Shown: positions 1 through 5,794 of the stretch, in pieces
Layout: each line of letters begins with the position of its first letter
How positions within the stretch are numbered: the stretch's first letter is position 1
DNA from: Methanocorpusculum sp.
GTDB lineage: Archaea > Halobacteriota > Methanomicrobia > Methanomicrobiales > Methanocorpusculaceae
Length of the DNA stretch: 10,522 bases
NCBI GenBank assembly: GCA_030539595.1
Contig: JAUNXW010000049.1
Span: 1 to 10,522 of the forward strand
Reading direction: 5' to 3'
Notes under the pieces: generated by a model
Told to the model about the DNA's origin: nothing
Seen by the model: the letters and a program-made list of their open reading frames with translations, nothing else
Database searches by the model: none
Position numbers and translations under genes: made by a program

Positions 1-16
1 AATTATTCCGCTTCTT

Positions 17-673
17 ATGGCTGTCTTTCAGTTCCTCAACGGACCTACAGGAGTTTCCACAGAACTCTGGCTTGCAGTCACAGCAATAATATCTGTTGTT
101 TCTCTTTACTTTGCCCTTGCTGTATCTTCTGAAAAAATCAGTCTGCCTCTTGGGAAAACACTTAAATCAGATGTTGAAACGGATTTCAAAAAAAGCGGTT
201 CGGTTCTCGGATATCTTCTGTTCGGACTTTCCTGTGCGTCTTATGCTTTTTATTATCTTTCCGGCACAACAGAAGCCTACACAAATTATCTGGCGCTTGA
301 TTCTGTAGTGGGCTTCATGCTTATTGTTACGGGAATTCTATTGTTTGCAGTCGGTAAAATGCGTTTTACTCCCGTGATGTTTATAATAATGGGATTTGTA
401 ACAATCACTGCAACAAATCTCGGAAACCAATATGTATATGTTCCTCTTGGAATTGCTCTGATAATTCTCGGAATTATTGCACTTCTCAGAACTGAATCAA
501 GAATTCTTCCGGCAGTTATGCTGGTTGTCTACGGTTTTACATTTGAAACTTTTTCATTAGGGCTTGGAGATATTCCGATTCTTCAGGGCGTGCTGAATTT
601 AATTCCGTGTCTTATAGCGGTCTATCTCGCGTTTGCGGTATTTTCTCAGAGTAAGAAGCTGAAATTATTTTAA
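17..673 (+). CDS. Polytopic membrane protein of unknown function (start may lie upstream)
   Basis: I do not recognise the family. The 218-residue product is very hydrophobic, with about seven predicted spans near residues 16-36, 61-82, 94-112, 117-133, 140-156, 163-181 and 188-209. A short polar stretch (DVETDFKKS, about 52-60) separates spans 1 and 2, and the C-terminus is basic (SKKLKLF), as expected for a cytoplasmic end. There are no obvious catalytic or metal-binding motifs. The frame is open to the left edge of the window and there is no ribosome binding site before the first ATG, so the true start may lie outside the window and a missing N-terminal part is possible. Size and span number are compatible with small transporters or channels (for example AmiS/UreI-like or acetate-uptake-like proteins), but no signature supports either. 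A T-rich run directly follows the stop codon. Confidence 0.75.
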   Translation: MAVFQFLNGPTGVSTELWLAVTAIISVVSLYFALAVSSEKISLPLGKTLKSDVETDFKKSGSVLGYLLFGLSCASYAFYYLSGTTEAYTNYLALDSVVGFMLIVTGILLFAVGKMRFTPVMFIIMGFVTITATNLGNQYVYVPLGIALIILGIIALLRTESRILPAVMLVVYGFTFETFSLGLGDIPILQGVLNLIPCLIAVYLAFAVFSQSKKLKLF

Positions 674-675
674 AT

Positions 676-686
676 ATATTTTTTTG
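676..686 (+). terminator. T-run terminator of the membrane protein gene
   Basis: Three bases after the TAA stop there is a run of seven T (679-685) in an AT-rich context. Archaeal RNA polymerase terminates at such T-runs without needing a hairpin, so this is a plausible end for the upstream transcript. Confidence 0.4.
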
Positions 687-697
687 GGAATTTAGTT

Positions 698-970
698 TCA
701 GTTTTCTTTTTTGAGTGTCTGAACAGCCTGAGCAATTCCTATTTCGTCACCGTCTTCTGTGATGTATGAATTGAGGCTCATGTTCCGGGACTGAATGGGG
801 CAACCGAAAATTCTCTGTTTGAAAGAATCCTGCATATACCTGCGGTTATTTTTGATTTGCCAACGTGAGAGGATGTCCCAAGAATCATCAAAGGCATAGA
901 AGTAATGTTTAGTGTCTGAGTAAATAGAATCTGTCCAATCGTGATGTATTCTAAAAATTAAAACCGACAA
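698..970 (-). CDS. Doubtful small ORF with TTG start, or gene remnant
   Basis: An open frame of 90 codons begins with TTG and lies just downstream of the surface-protein gene on the same strand. The predicted protein is hydrophilic and rich in aromatic residues in its first half (HYFYAFDDSWDILSRW) and has a charged C-terminus (TLKKEN). I recognise no family. There is no Shine-Dalgarno sequence. The frame stays open upstream of the TTG, through a hydrophobic stretch, to a TAG near 1024-1026, without any ATG or GTG. This could be a genuine small gene with a weak start, the 3' remnant of a decayed gene, or chance. Composition does not clearly separate these options. Confidence 0.3.
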   Translation of the reverse strand: MSVLIFRIHHDWTDSIYSDTKHYFYAFDDSWDILSRWQIKNNRRYMQDSFKQRIFGCPIQSRNMSLNSYITEDGDEIGIAQAVQTLKKEN

Positions 971-1004
971 GACAATTATCTGATTTATGAGAAAAAGAAA
1001 TAAA

Positions 1005-2534
1005 TTATTTTCTTCTGAGCACTAATACAGTCGTGCCGAGTGCTGAAATTAACCCGATTAATCCCAACGGGCTTTGAGTTTGTGTCGGGATTGCCGTCTG
1101 TGCGGGTTTTTCAGGCTCTGCATTTGTCTGCGTTGCCTTAGCTGTTTCTGTTTCAGTTACAGCGGGTGTCTGTGTTTGTGTTTCTTCTGCGACAGCGTTT
1201 CTGTCCATCACAATTTTAAATTTGCTGAACGAATCGGTAAAGCCCGTGAAGGATATGTATTCTCCGTCTGCTGAGAATTCTACTTTTAATAATTCCCATA
1301 CGCCTGTATCTTTGTTTTCGTGATAGAGTTTTATCTGCTGAGCATTTATGCCGTATTTTTTGAGAAGCGAAGCGGGCAGTTTGAATTTTATCTGCGACTG
1401 ACCTTCTGCTGTTTTTCCTACTGTTATGTCAAACAGATATTCATCCGCTTCGCTTTGCGGGAAATCTTCTGTTGAGTAAACGTGTAAGATTACTTGACCG
1501 CTTGAGCCTTTGGGTAATATCACAGAGCCGACAATGGGACTTGTTCCGAATTTGATTTCTATTCCGTCCGCTGTTTCTTCTCCGTTATTTTCAATAGTTC
1601 TTGTGTAGTAGGAATATTTTCCGTTTCCTGTGTTTTCAGAACTTCCGCCGTTGTTTACTGGTGCGGGCGGGTTAGATGATGTAATTGTAAATGTTCCGAC
1701 AGTGAGATTATCTATTTCTGTGTAGTTTGTGCCAACCGCAAGAGTGATGTTAATTGTGTATGTTCCTATTGCTGTCGGCGGTGTAAGATTTATTGGGTAA
1801 TTTGTTCCGCTGTAGTATGGACCTGTTAATGCTCCAAGTCCTTCAAGCGAGTTGTTTGTGACGTCTACGGCTAAAGGCTGACCTGTGAATACTGCTGTTG
1901 TTCTGTTTAGTGTGAAGTCTGTTGCTATCGGTGCTGCTTTGCTGATGTTCCACGCTATGCCGGAAATAGTGCCTTCATAATTTCCAATTCCCGTGACTGT
2001 TGATGTGTAGTCGCCTGCTGATGTCTTGTCAAAGTCTCCGCTAAGTGTGTAGTCTGTATCTTTAGTAATTGTGTTGCCGTTATATTTTACGTCAGGGTTT
2101 TGAGTTGTGCCGTCATAGGTTTTGTTGACTATTGTTATTCTGTCGGATGTGAGATTGTAGCAGAGTTTTAAATCTGTACCTCTTACTCCTAATTTAAAAT
2201 TGACAATGGACGGATTGAGTTTGAAGTTGTCTGTTGACGGGGTTGATAGTGAACTTCCACGAACTATTGTACTCCCTGCCGAAAAACTATTATGCGTGAT
2301 GTTGAGCGCACCCTTGCCCGAATTTATTGCGCCTGCAAGTGTGATGAATTTATCTGAGGCAAGAAGCACTTCGTTGTTTTCAGCGACAAGAGCGTTATTG
2401 CTCATCTCAAATATACCTTTGTTATACACCCCATATTTGTTGTTTGAGATTGTTCCGTCAGACATGATAAACGTTCTATATATGTCGATCTCTACACCGC
2501 AAAAGTTGTTGCCTATGATATTTCCACCGGACAT
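1005..2534 (-). CDS. C-terminal piece of the surface protein: beta-helix end, YDG-type domains, archaeosortase-type anchor
   Basis: This frame continues the beta-helix repeats exactly where the upstream piece loses them, so its first ATG (MSGGNIIGNN) is an internal repeat Met and not a true start. Visible parts are beta-helix coils (to about residue 80), a YDG-type domain containing NKTYDGTT, a second beta-sandwich repeat starting about APIATDFTLN, a short PPAPVNNGG linker, and a domain resembling the PGF-pre-PGF module (IKFKLPASLL, IKLYHENKDTGVWELL, FTDSFSKFKIV). A Thr/Gln/Pro/Glu-rich linker leads to TQSPLGLIGLISALG, a hydrophobic span and terminal RRK. This tripartite tail is the arrangement cut by archaeosortases in Methanomicrobiales surface proteins. 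Likely role (inferred): adhesin or cell-envelope protein. As it stands, it lacks its own signal peptide. Confidence 0.7.
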   Translation of the reverse strand: MSGGNIIGNNFCGVEIDIYRTFIMSDGTISNNKYGVYNKGIFEMSNNALVAENNEVLLASDKFITLAGAINSGKGALNITHNSFSAGSTIVRGSSLSTPSTDNFKLNPSIVNFKLGVRGTDLKLCYNLTSDRITIVNKTYDGTTQNPDVKYNGNTITKDTDYTLSGDFDKTSAGDYTSTVTGIGNYEGTISGIAWNISKAAPIATDFTLNRTTAVFTGQPLAVDVTNNSLEGLGALTGPYYSGTNYPINLTPPTAIGTYTINITLAVGTNYTEIDNLTVGTFTITSSNPPAPVNNGGSSENTGNGKYSYYTRTIENNGEETADGIEIKFGTSPIVGSVILPKGSSGQVILHVYSTEDFPQSEADEYLFDITVGKTAEGQSQIKFKLPASLLKKYGINAQQIKLYHENKDTGVWELLKVEFSADGEYISFTGFTDSFSKFKIVMDRNAVAEETQTQTPAVTETETAKATQTNAEPEKPAQTAIPTQTQSPLGLIGLISALGTTVLVLRRK

Positions 2535-2800
2535 ATTGAACGTACCCTCATAAATATAAACACCTGAATTACCGTTATTTGAGATGTTTCCGCGGACATG
2601 TTAAAAGTACCGTGGTTATTCACACCTTCATCGTTTCCTGTTATGTTTCCTCCATACATGTTAATAGTGCCAGAATAATAATTATAGATACCATATCCCA
2701 TAACATAAATATCATTTAAATCACCATTGCCTGTGATATTCCCGCCGAACATATTGAATGTACCTTTATTAGATACACAGTCATATGTGCAGTTTTTCAG
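2435..2800 (-). repeat. Degenerate repeats coding for beta-helix coils
   Basis: A unit of about 60-75 bases recurs at least five times. On the + strand each copy contains a form of CCGCCGAACATATTGAATGTACC (for example near 2525-2545, 2593-2612, 2650-2670 and 2738-2763). On the coding strand it reads as GTFNMSGGNI followed by a short variable loop with GN or NN. The regular spacing of Gly, Asn and hydrophobic residues fits coils of a right-handed beta-helix. Such repeats can recombine and change coil number. Confidence 0.6.
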
Positions 2801-3343
2801 TGTAACTCCGTCTGACATATTCAGGCAACCGTTCTGACCAATGGCAATGATTCTTGTTGATTGCAAATATGTATTATATCCGTCAAAAATCAGATGACCT
2901 GCATTTGTTTCATTTGATGTGAGATTGAGTTTTCCATTATCAATCAAAATCATTTTATCTAATGAAATTAATGTGGGAGTTGATGCACTGCAATTTATGT
3001 GAACAGTAGTCCCCTCTTCTGTTATCAGTTTGATTTCATCTGAGTTGATAAATTTCAATATTTTCGTCAGATTAACTGAATTTTTCATAATGACAGTCTT
3101 ATCGTCATCACCAACGTAGGCGTTCTCACCCTGACTTGCAGTATCAACCGCTGATTCGTTCAAAGCCTTAGCAAGTGCATTTGCCGAATCAATATCAACA
3201 TAAATTTGATTCACATCCTCCGCACTCACGGGTGCAACCGCAAAAGAGAAGAGAATCAGAGCGGTCAGTGCGATTAAAAATAAATTTATGAATGGTGTTT
3301 TTAGTTCATCGGAAGCTGAGGTGGGGGGGGGGATTTGTTCCAA
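2513..3343 (-). CDS. N-terminal piece of the surface protein: signal peptide and start of beta-helix
   Basis: As the sequence stands, this 276-codon frame could be translated only from a TTG at 3341-3343 that has no ribosome binding site. An in-frame TGA sits three codons upstream of it. It encodes the signal peptide (NLFLIALTALILFSFAVAPVSA, cleaved before EDVNQ), a region with several Asn-linked glycosylation sequons, and about three repeats of the form GTxNMxGGNITGN, expected to form right-handed beta-helix coils. The last 28 residues, from SAETSQITV onward, lose the repeat pattern because of the frame break near 2593, so they are probably not natural. The real N-terminus is more likely the ATG at 3375, in another frame on the far side of the C10 run. 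Confidence 0.6.
   Translation of the reverse strand: MEQIPPPTSASDELKTPFINLFLIALTALILFSFAVAPVSAEDVNQIYVDIDSANALAKALNESAVDTASQGENAYVGDDDKTVIMKNSVNLTKILKFINSDEIKLITEEGTTVHINCSASTPTLISLDKMILIDNGKLNLTSNETNAGHLIFDGYNTYLQSTRIIAIGQNGCLNMSDGVTLKNCTYDCVSNKGTFNMFGGNITGNGDLNDIYVMGYGIYNYYSGTINMYGGNITGNDEGVNNHGTFNMSAETSQITVIQVFIFMRVRSICPVEIS
3323..3332. repeat. G10/C10 homopolymer at the 5' end of the surface-protein gene
   Basis: Ten consecutive G on the + strand (C on the coding strand) lie in the first 20 codons of the surface-protein gene, between the ATG at 3375 and the signal peptide. The tract encodes prolines in every frame, so its length alters the reading frame but little else. Three upstream frames are possible. 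C11 or C8 puts ATG 3375 in frame, C10 leaves only TTG 3343, and C9 would use a GTG near 3353. Mononucleotide G/C tracts of this length are classic slippage sites in bacterial contingency genes. Confidence 0.85.
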
Positions 3344-3463
3344 TGGAACTCACAAAACGGATTTTTTTTAATCATAATTTTCACTTATCTTGTTATTTTT
3401 GTATTAATAGGTCTTAATATTTTCTGATGATAATTGTCGGCTGCGGGAGTTTGCACTTGAGCC

Positions 3464-3485
3464 AAACTCTAAAAAAATTTGAGTT
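3464..3485 (-). terminator. T-run with weak hairpin after the PEBP gene
   Basis: Just after the PEBP stop codon, reading the minus strand, AACTC is followed by a T-rich loop containing seven consecutive T (3471-3477) and then GAGTT. It gives a five-base stem and a T-run, a plausible archaeal terminator separating this gene from the surface-protein gene downstream. Confidence 0.4.
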
Positions 3486-3942
3486 ATCCGAGATAGAAAA
3501 CTTCCAAAGTTCCAAAAGCCCTAATCTCTTTTTCGCGGACGGCTTTGATTAAATCATCCATCTTAGAATCCGGAGAAATCACAATTCTGTCATCATGCCC
3601 AAAGACCTGAAACAGAAGTTTGTCTCTTACTCCAAGACCCGGATTAGGTCCGTGCCATTTATGCTCTCCGAAATCGTTTAAACCCTGAACAGCCGGGAAC
3701 GGAAATTTAGGAGCAGGTCCTTCATCAAATCCCGGAGGAACATGACCGACTGAGGGAATATTCCAGATTGTCCAGATACATTTGCTTTTTTCTTCGCCTG
3801 ACTTATTTATCACAACCAGCGAAACATACTGCATATCTTTGGGCACGCCGAAGAGATTAATCTTCGGTGAAATGTTTCCGCCCGAAAACGTACTTGAAGG
3901 CGTAAGCCCTACATTGCCTAAATCAATAGTTATCGTATCCAT
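3484..3942 (-). CDS. PEBP (YbhB/YbcL) family protein with altered ligand pocket
   Basis: The 152-residue protein matches the phosphatidylethanolamine-binding/YbhB-YbcL family in length and motif order: GGNISPKI near residue 21, FGVP near 31, WNIP near 60, then a Gly/Pro-rich segment, the conserved GPNPGLG-(x)n-LLFQVFG block (about 98-116), and a C-terminal AFGTLEVFYLG strand. In typical members the pocket carries a Asp-Pro-Asp-x-Pro motif and a His-Trp pair. Here the first reads VINKSGEE and the second CIWTIW, so the usual Asp and His ligands appear to be missing. There is no signal peptide, so the protein is probably cytoplasmic. The start is ATG at 3942. No Shine-Dalgarno sequence precedes it, but a TATA-like element lies about 22 bases upstream, which suggests a leaderless mRNA. 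It is divergently transcribed from the RNase HI-TrmO gene. The function of archaeal members is not established. Confidence 0.85.
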   Translation of the reverse strand: MDTITIDLGNVGLTPSSTFSGGNISPKINLFGVPKDMQYVSLVVINKSGEEKSKCIWTIWNIPSVGHVPPGFDEGPAPKFPFPAVQGLNDFGEHKWHGPNPGLGVRDKLLFQVFGHDDRIVISPDSKMDDLIKAVREKEIRAFGTLEVFYLG

Positions 3943-3993
3943 ATTTATAAATCGGCGGATAATATATTAGATTTATAGATTGAGGCAACATTT
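3943..3993. promoter_or_regulatory. Shared divergent promoter region between PEBP and RNase HI-TrmO genes
   Basis: Only 51 bases separate the two start codons. Two TATA-like elements are visible. ATTTATAAAT (3943-3952) lies at a suitable distance for + strand initiation near 3974. AATATATTA (about 3959-3969) lies about 22 bases before the PEBP ATG on the minus strand. A GAGG at 3982-3985 is the likely ribosome binding site for the plus-strand gene. The assignment is by position and base composition only. Confidence 0.5.
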
Positions 3994-4830
3994 ATGAAAA
4001 ATCTGACAATATACACCGACGGAGCTTCAAGAGGAAATCCGGGAAACGCGGCTTCTGCATGGCTGATTCTTAACGGAACTGAGGTTTTGGAGTCTGAAGT
4101 GATTTCAGCCGGCAAAAATACCAATAACTTCGCCGAATACACGGCAATAATTTCAGCCCTGAAGTCTGCCGTGAAATTTGCAGAGCCAACCGCAAAGATA
4201 GAATTATTCTCAGACAGCGAACTTGTCATCTCACAGATGAACGGCAGATACGCGGTCAAGTCTGAAAATCTTGTGAAACTCAATGCTGAAGCAAAAACCG
4301 CCGCGAAAAAATTCGCGTCCGTTACCTTCACCCATGTCCCAAGAGAAAATCCGTACATAGGTTCATGCGACTGGCTCTGCAATCAGGCGCTTGATATGAT
4401 TGAAAGCAAGCCGCCGAAAAAATCCGAACCCATTATCTGCAACCCAATAGGAATTGTTCATTCACCTTTTCTGAAAAAGGAAGACTGCCCAAAGCAGGGA
4501 AAATTTACCGACAAACTCAGCAGGGTTGAGGTTTTTGAAAAATACAGAGAAGGTCTTGAAGGTTTGTCGGCAGGAGACAAGGTGTTTATTCTCTGCTGGT
4601 TCGACAAATCGGAAAGGGACATTTTAAAAGTTCATCCGCACGGTCAAAGCGACGGAAAAATGAGAGGGGTATTTGCAACAAGAGCTCCTGTAAGACCGAA
4701 TCCTATTTCTCTGACGCTTACTGAAATAGTCTCAATAGATTCCGGAATAATTACTGTCAAAGGACTTGAAGCTCTTAACAAAACACCCGTGCTTGACATA
4801 AAACCGTTTTATGCGGATACGGACAATTAA
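3994..4830 (+). CDS. RNase HI domain fused to TrmO-type tRNA methyltransferase
   Basis: This 278-residue protein has two complete domains. Residues 1-137 are an RNase HI fold: YTDGASRGNPG with D9, NNFAEYTAI with E48, LFSDSELVI with D74, and a late CDWLCNQA with D126 make up the usual D-E-D-D metal site that cuts RNA in RNA-DNA hybrids. Residues 149-278 match TrmO (YaeB/UPF0066): IGIVHSPF, GKFTDKLSRVEVF, the signature RGVFATRAPVRPNPI (224-238), and TPVLDIKPFY at the end. TrmO enzymes use S-adenosylmethionine to N6-methylate the t6A37 base in tRNA-Thr. A Lys/Pro/Ser-rich linker (SKPPKKSEP, 138-146) joins the domains. All key residues look intact, so both activities are plausible. A GAGG lies about nine bases before the ATG. 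The gene converges on mdh, with four bases between the stop codons. Whether the two domains cooperate is unknown. Confidence 0.92.
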   Translation: MKNLTIYTDGASRGNPGNAASAWLILNGTEVLESEVISAGKNTNNFAEYTAIISALKSAVKFAEPTAKIELFSDSELVISQMNGRYAVKSENLVKLNAEAKTAAKKFASVTFTHVPRENPYIGSCDWLCNQALDMIESKPPKKSEPIICNPIGIVHSPFLKKEDCPKQGKFTDKLSRVEVFEKYREGLEGLSAGDKVFILCWFDKSERDILKVHPHGQSDGKMRGVFATRAPVRPNPISLTLTEIVSIDSGIITVKGLEALNKTPVLDIKPFYADTDN

Positions 4831-4845
4831 AAAATTATTTTTTAT
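4826..4845. terminator. Bidirectional A/T-run terminator between convergent genes
   Basis: The stop codons of the RNase HI-TrmO gene and mdh face each other across four bases. Adenines at 4829-4834 give a six-T run for the minus-strand mdh transcript. The T-rich stretch 4838-4843 can serve the plus-strand transcript. Confidence 0.45.
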
Positions 4846-5785
4846 CGAGAATTGAATAAACTTTTTTCAGCACGTCTTTGATGACCTCAACGGAATTGGA
4901 AAACGCTTTGACTTCATCGTCTGCCATCCAGACGGCTATAGGAAAAACTCCGCCGCGTGTGACACGTGTCGGAACACTTATACAAATTCCTTCCTGACCG
5001 ACAATATCCCATCTAATCTGCGTTGAAACAGTAAGCATACGGTTTTCATCCTCAACAATGGTCTTAATCAGTGTCGCTATTGCGTCTCCGGGTCCGTAAA
5101 CCGTTGAACCTTTTGACTGAATTATATATGTCCCGCTGTTTTTCACACGCTCAATCATTTCTTCGCGCGGAACTTTTGCAGCGCCGAGAAGATTGTCAAT
5201 CTGAATTCCTCCAATAGTTGTTGCAGACCACATAGGAACCATACTGTCTCCATGCTCGCCTATGATTCTCGTGTGGACTTCACTCACATGGACATTGAAA
5301 AATTCGGCAAGACAGGCTTTAAGTCTCATTGAATCAAGATGAGTTCCGAGACCGAAAACCCTGTGAGGCATCATACCCGAATATTTCAGAGCAACGCTTG
5401 TCATTATGTCGACAGGGTTTGTAATAACGATTAAAATTGAGTCGGGCGCCATACGTCCGACCATTTCAGCATACTGCTTAACGATTTTAGCATTCTCAAG
5501 AGCCAAGTCCAGACGCGTCTGGTCAGCTTTTCTTGGAACACCTGACGTCAGCACAATTATATCAGAACCGCGCAGTTCTTTTTCGTTCGTTCCGAAACTA
5601 ACGCGCGTATTTGTACCGCGGGCTGCAAACGAATCCATCATGTCGTGCGCGAGACCGTCAAGATATTTTTCGTTGCCGACTCTTCCAAAAAGGCACATCT
5701 CCTGAACATGCGGAAACTGCGATACAGCGTGTGCAACATAAGAACCGACTTGCCCGGTAGCTCCGATAATTGTAACTTTAGCCAT
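4835..5785 (-). CDS. mdh: Malate dehydrogenase (LDH-like archaeal type)
   Basis: The 316-residue protein is a lactate/malate dehydrogenase family member that interconverts malate and oxaloacetate in the cytoplasm, feeding the partial citrate pathway used for biosynthesis in methanogens. Visible features are the Rossmann loop GATGQVG (8-14), the substrate loop GVPRKADQTRLDL (82-94), TNPVD (122-126), D151 and R154 in LGTHLDSMRL, and the catalytic H178 in IGEHGDS. R85 occupies the position that is Arg in malate and Gln in lactate dehydrogenases, so malate is favoured. At the end of strand beta-2 the sequence is LFGR (32-35), without the acidic residue typical of NAD-specific enzymes, which suggests use of NADP(H), as known for a Methanocaldococcus homologue. 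I chose ATG 5785 because the Rossmann strand begins at once (MAKVTIIG). The longer frame from 5821 reads through the 3' end of the SRP RNA gene. No Shine-Dalgarno or clear promoter precedes the ATG. Confidence 0.93.
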   Translation of the reverse strand: MAKVTIIGATGQVGSYVAHAVSQFPHVQEMCLFGRVGNEKYLDGLAHDMMDSFAARGTNTRVSFGTNEKELRGSDIIVLTSGVPRKADQTRLDLALENAKIVKQYAEMVGRMAPDSILIVITNPVDIMTSVALKYSGMMPHRVFGLGTHLDSMRLKACLAEFFNVHVSEVHTRIIGEHGDSMVPMWSATTIGGIQIDNLLGAAKVPREEMIERVKNSGTYIIQSKGSTVYGPGDAIATLIKTIVEDENRMLTVSTQIRWDIVGQEGICISVPTRVTRGGVFPIAVWMADDEVKAFSNSVEVIKDVLKKVYSILDKK

Positions 5786-5786
5786 G

Positions 5787-5794
5787 GTAAAAAC
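5787..5794 (-). terminator. T5 run after the SRP RNA, just before the mdh start
   Basis: Immediately after the apparent 3' strand of helix 1 the minus strand reads GTTTTTACC, a T5 run (5789-5793) that could end the SRP transcript. It lies only four bases before the mdh ATG, so mdh transcripts must either read through it or start within it. Confidence 0.35.

Larger units (their letters stand above)
1005..3375 (-). pseudogene. Secreted beta-helix surface protein, frame-broken at two places
   Basis: One gene is spread over three frames. The best start is ATG at 3375 (MIKKNPFCEFHWNKS), with a GTGA element five bases upstream. That frame meets a run of ten C (3323-3332), shifts, and ends after about 24 codons. 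Eleven or eight C would join it to the signal-peptide frame. A second break at about 2593 lacks one base. With both repaired the gene has 791 codons including the stop. Order of parts: basic N-region, signal peptide (core about 3240-3300, ending APVSA), beta-helix of GTFNM-GGNI-GN repeats (about 2440-2800), a YDG-type domain (about 1930-2140), an immunoglobulin-like repeat (about 1680-1930), a PGF-pre-PGF-like domain (about 1200-1640), a Thr/Gln/Pro linker, and a C-terminal hydrophobic span followed by RRK. Many N-glycosylation sequons (NLT, NCS, NMS, NIT) fit an exported archaeal protein. It may be phase-variable, decayed or mis-sequenced. Confidence 0.75.

Noticed and set aside
1074..1274. 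Plus-strand Cys-rich ORF of 66 codons
   Set aside because: The Cys-rich translation is the antisense reading of the Thr/Gln/Glu-rich linker codons of the surface protein.
2200..2553. Plus-strand ORF of 117 codons inside the surface-protein gene
   Set aside because: It is antisense to a protein with clear beta-helix and signal features, and its product has no recognisable domain.
2435..2800. Possible CRISPR array or tandem DNA repeat
   Set aside because: The repeats vary in sequence and spacing and translate to beta-helix coils. There are no unrelated spacers between identical repeats.
3945..4382. Minus-strand ORF of 145 codons opposite the RNase HI domain
   Set aside because: It is a shadow of the RNase HI-TrmO gene, which has every catalytic residue in place.
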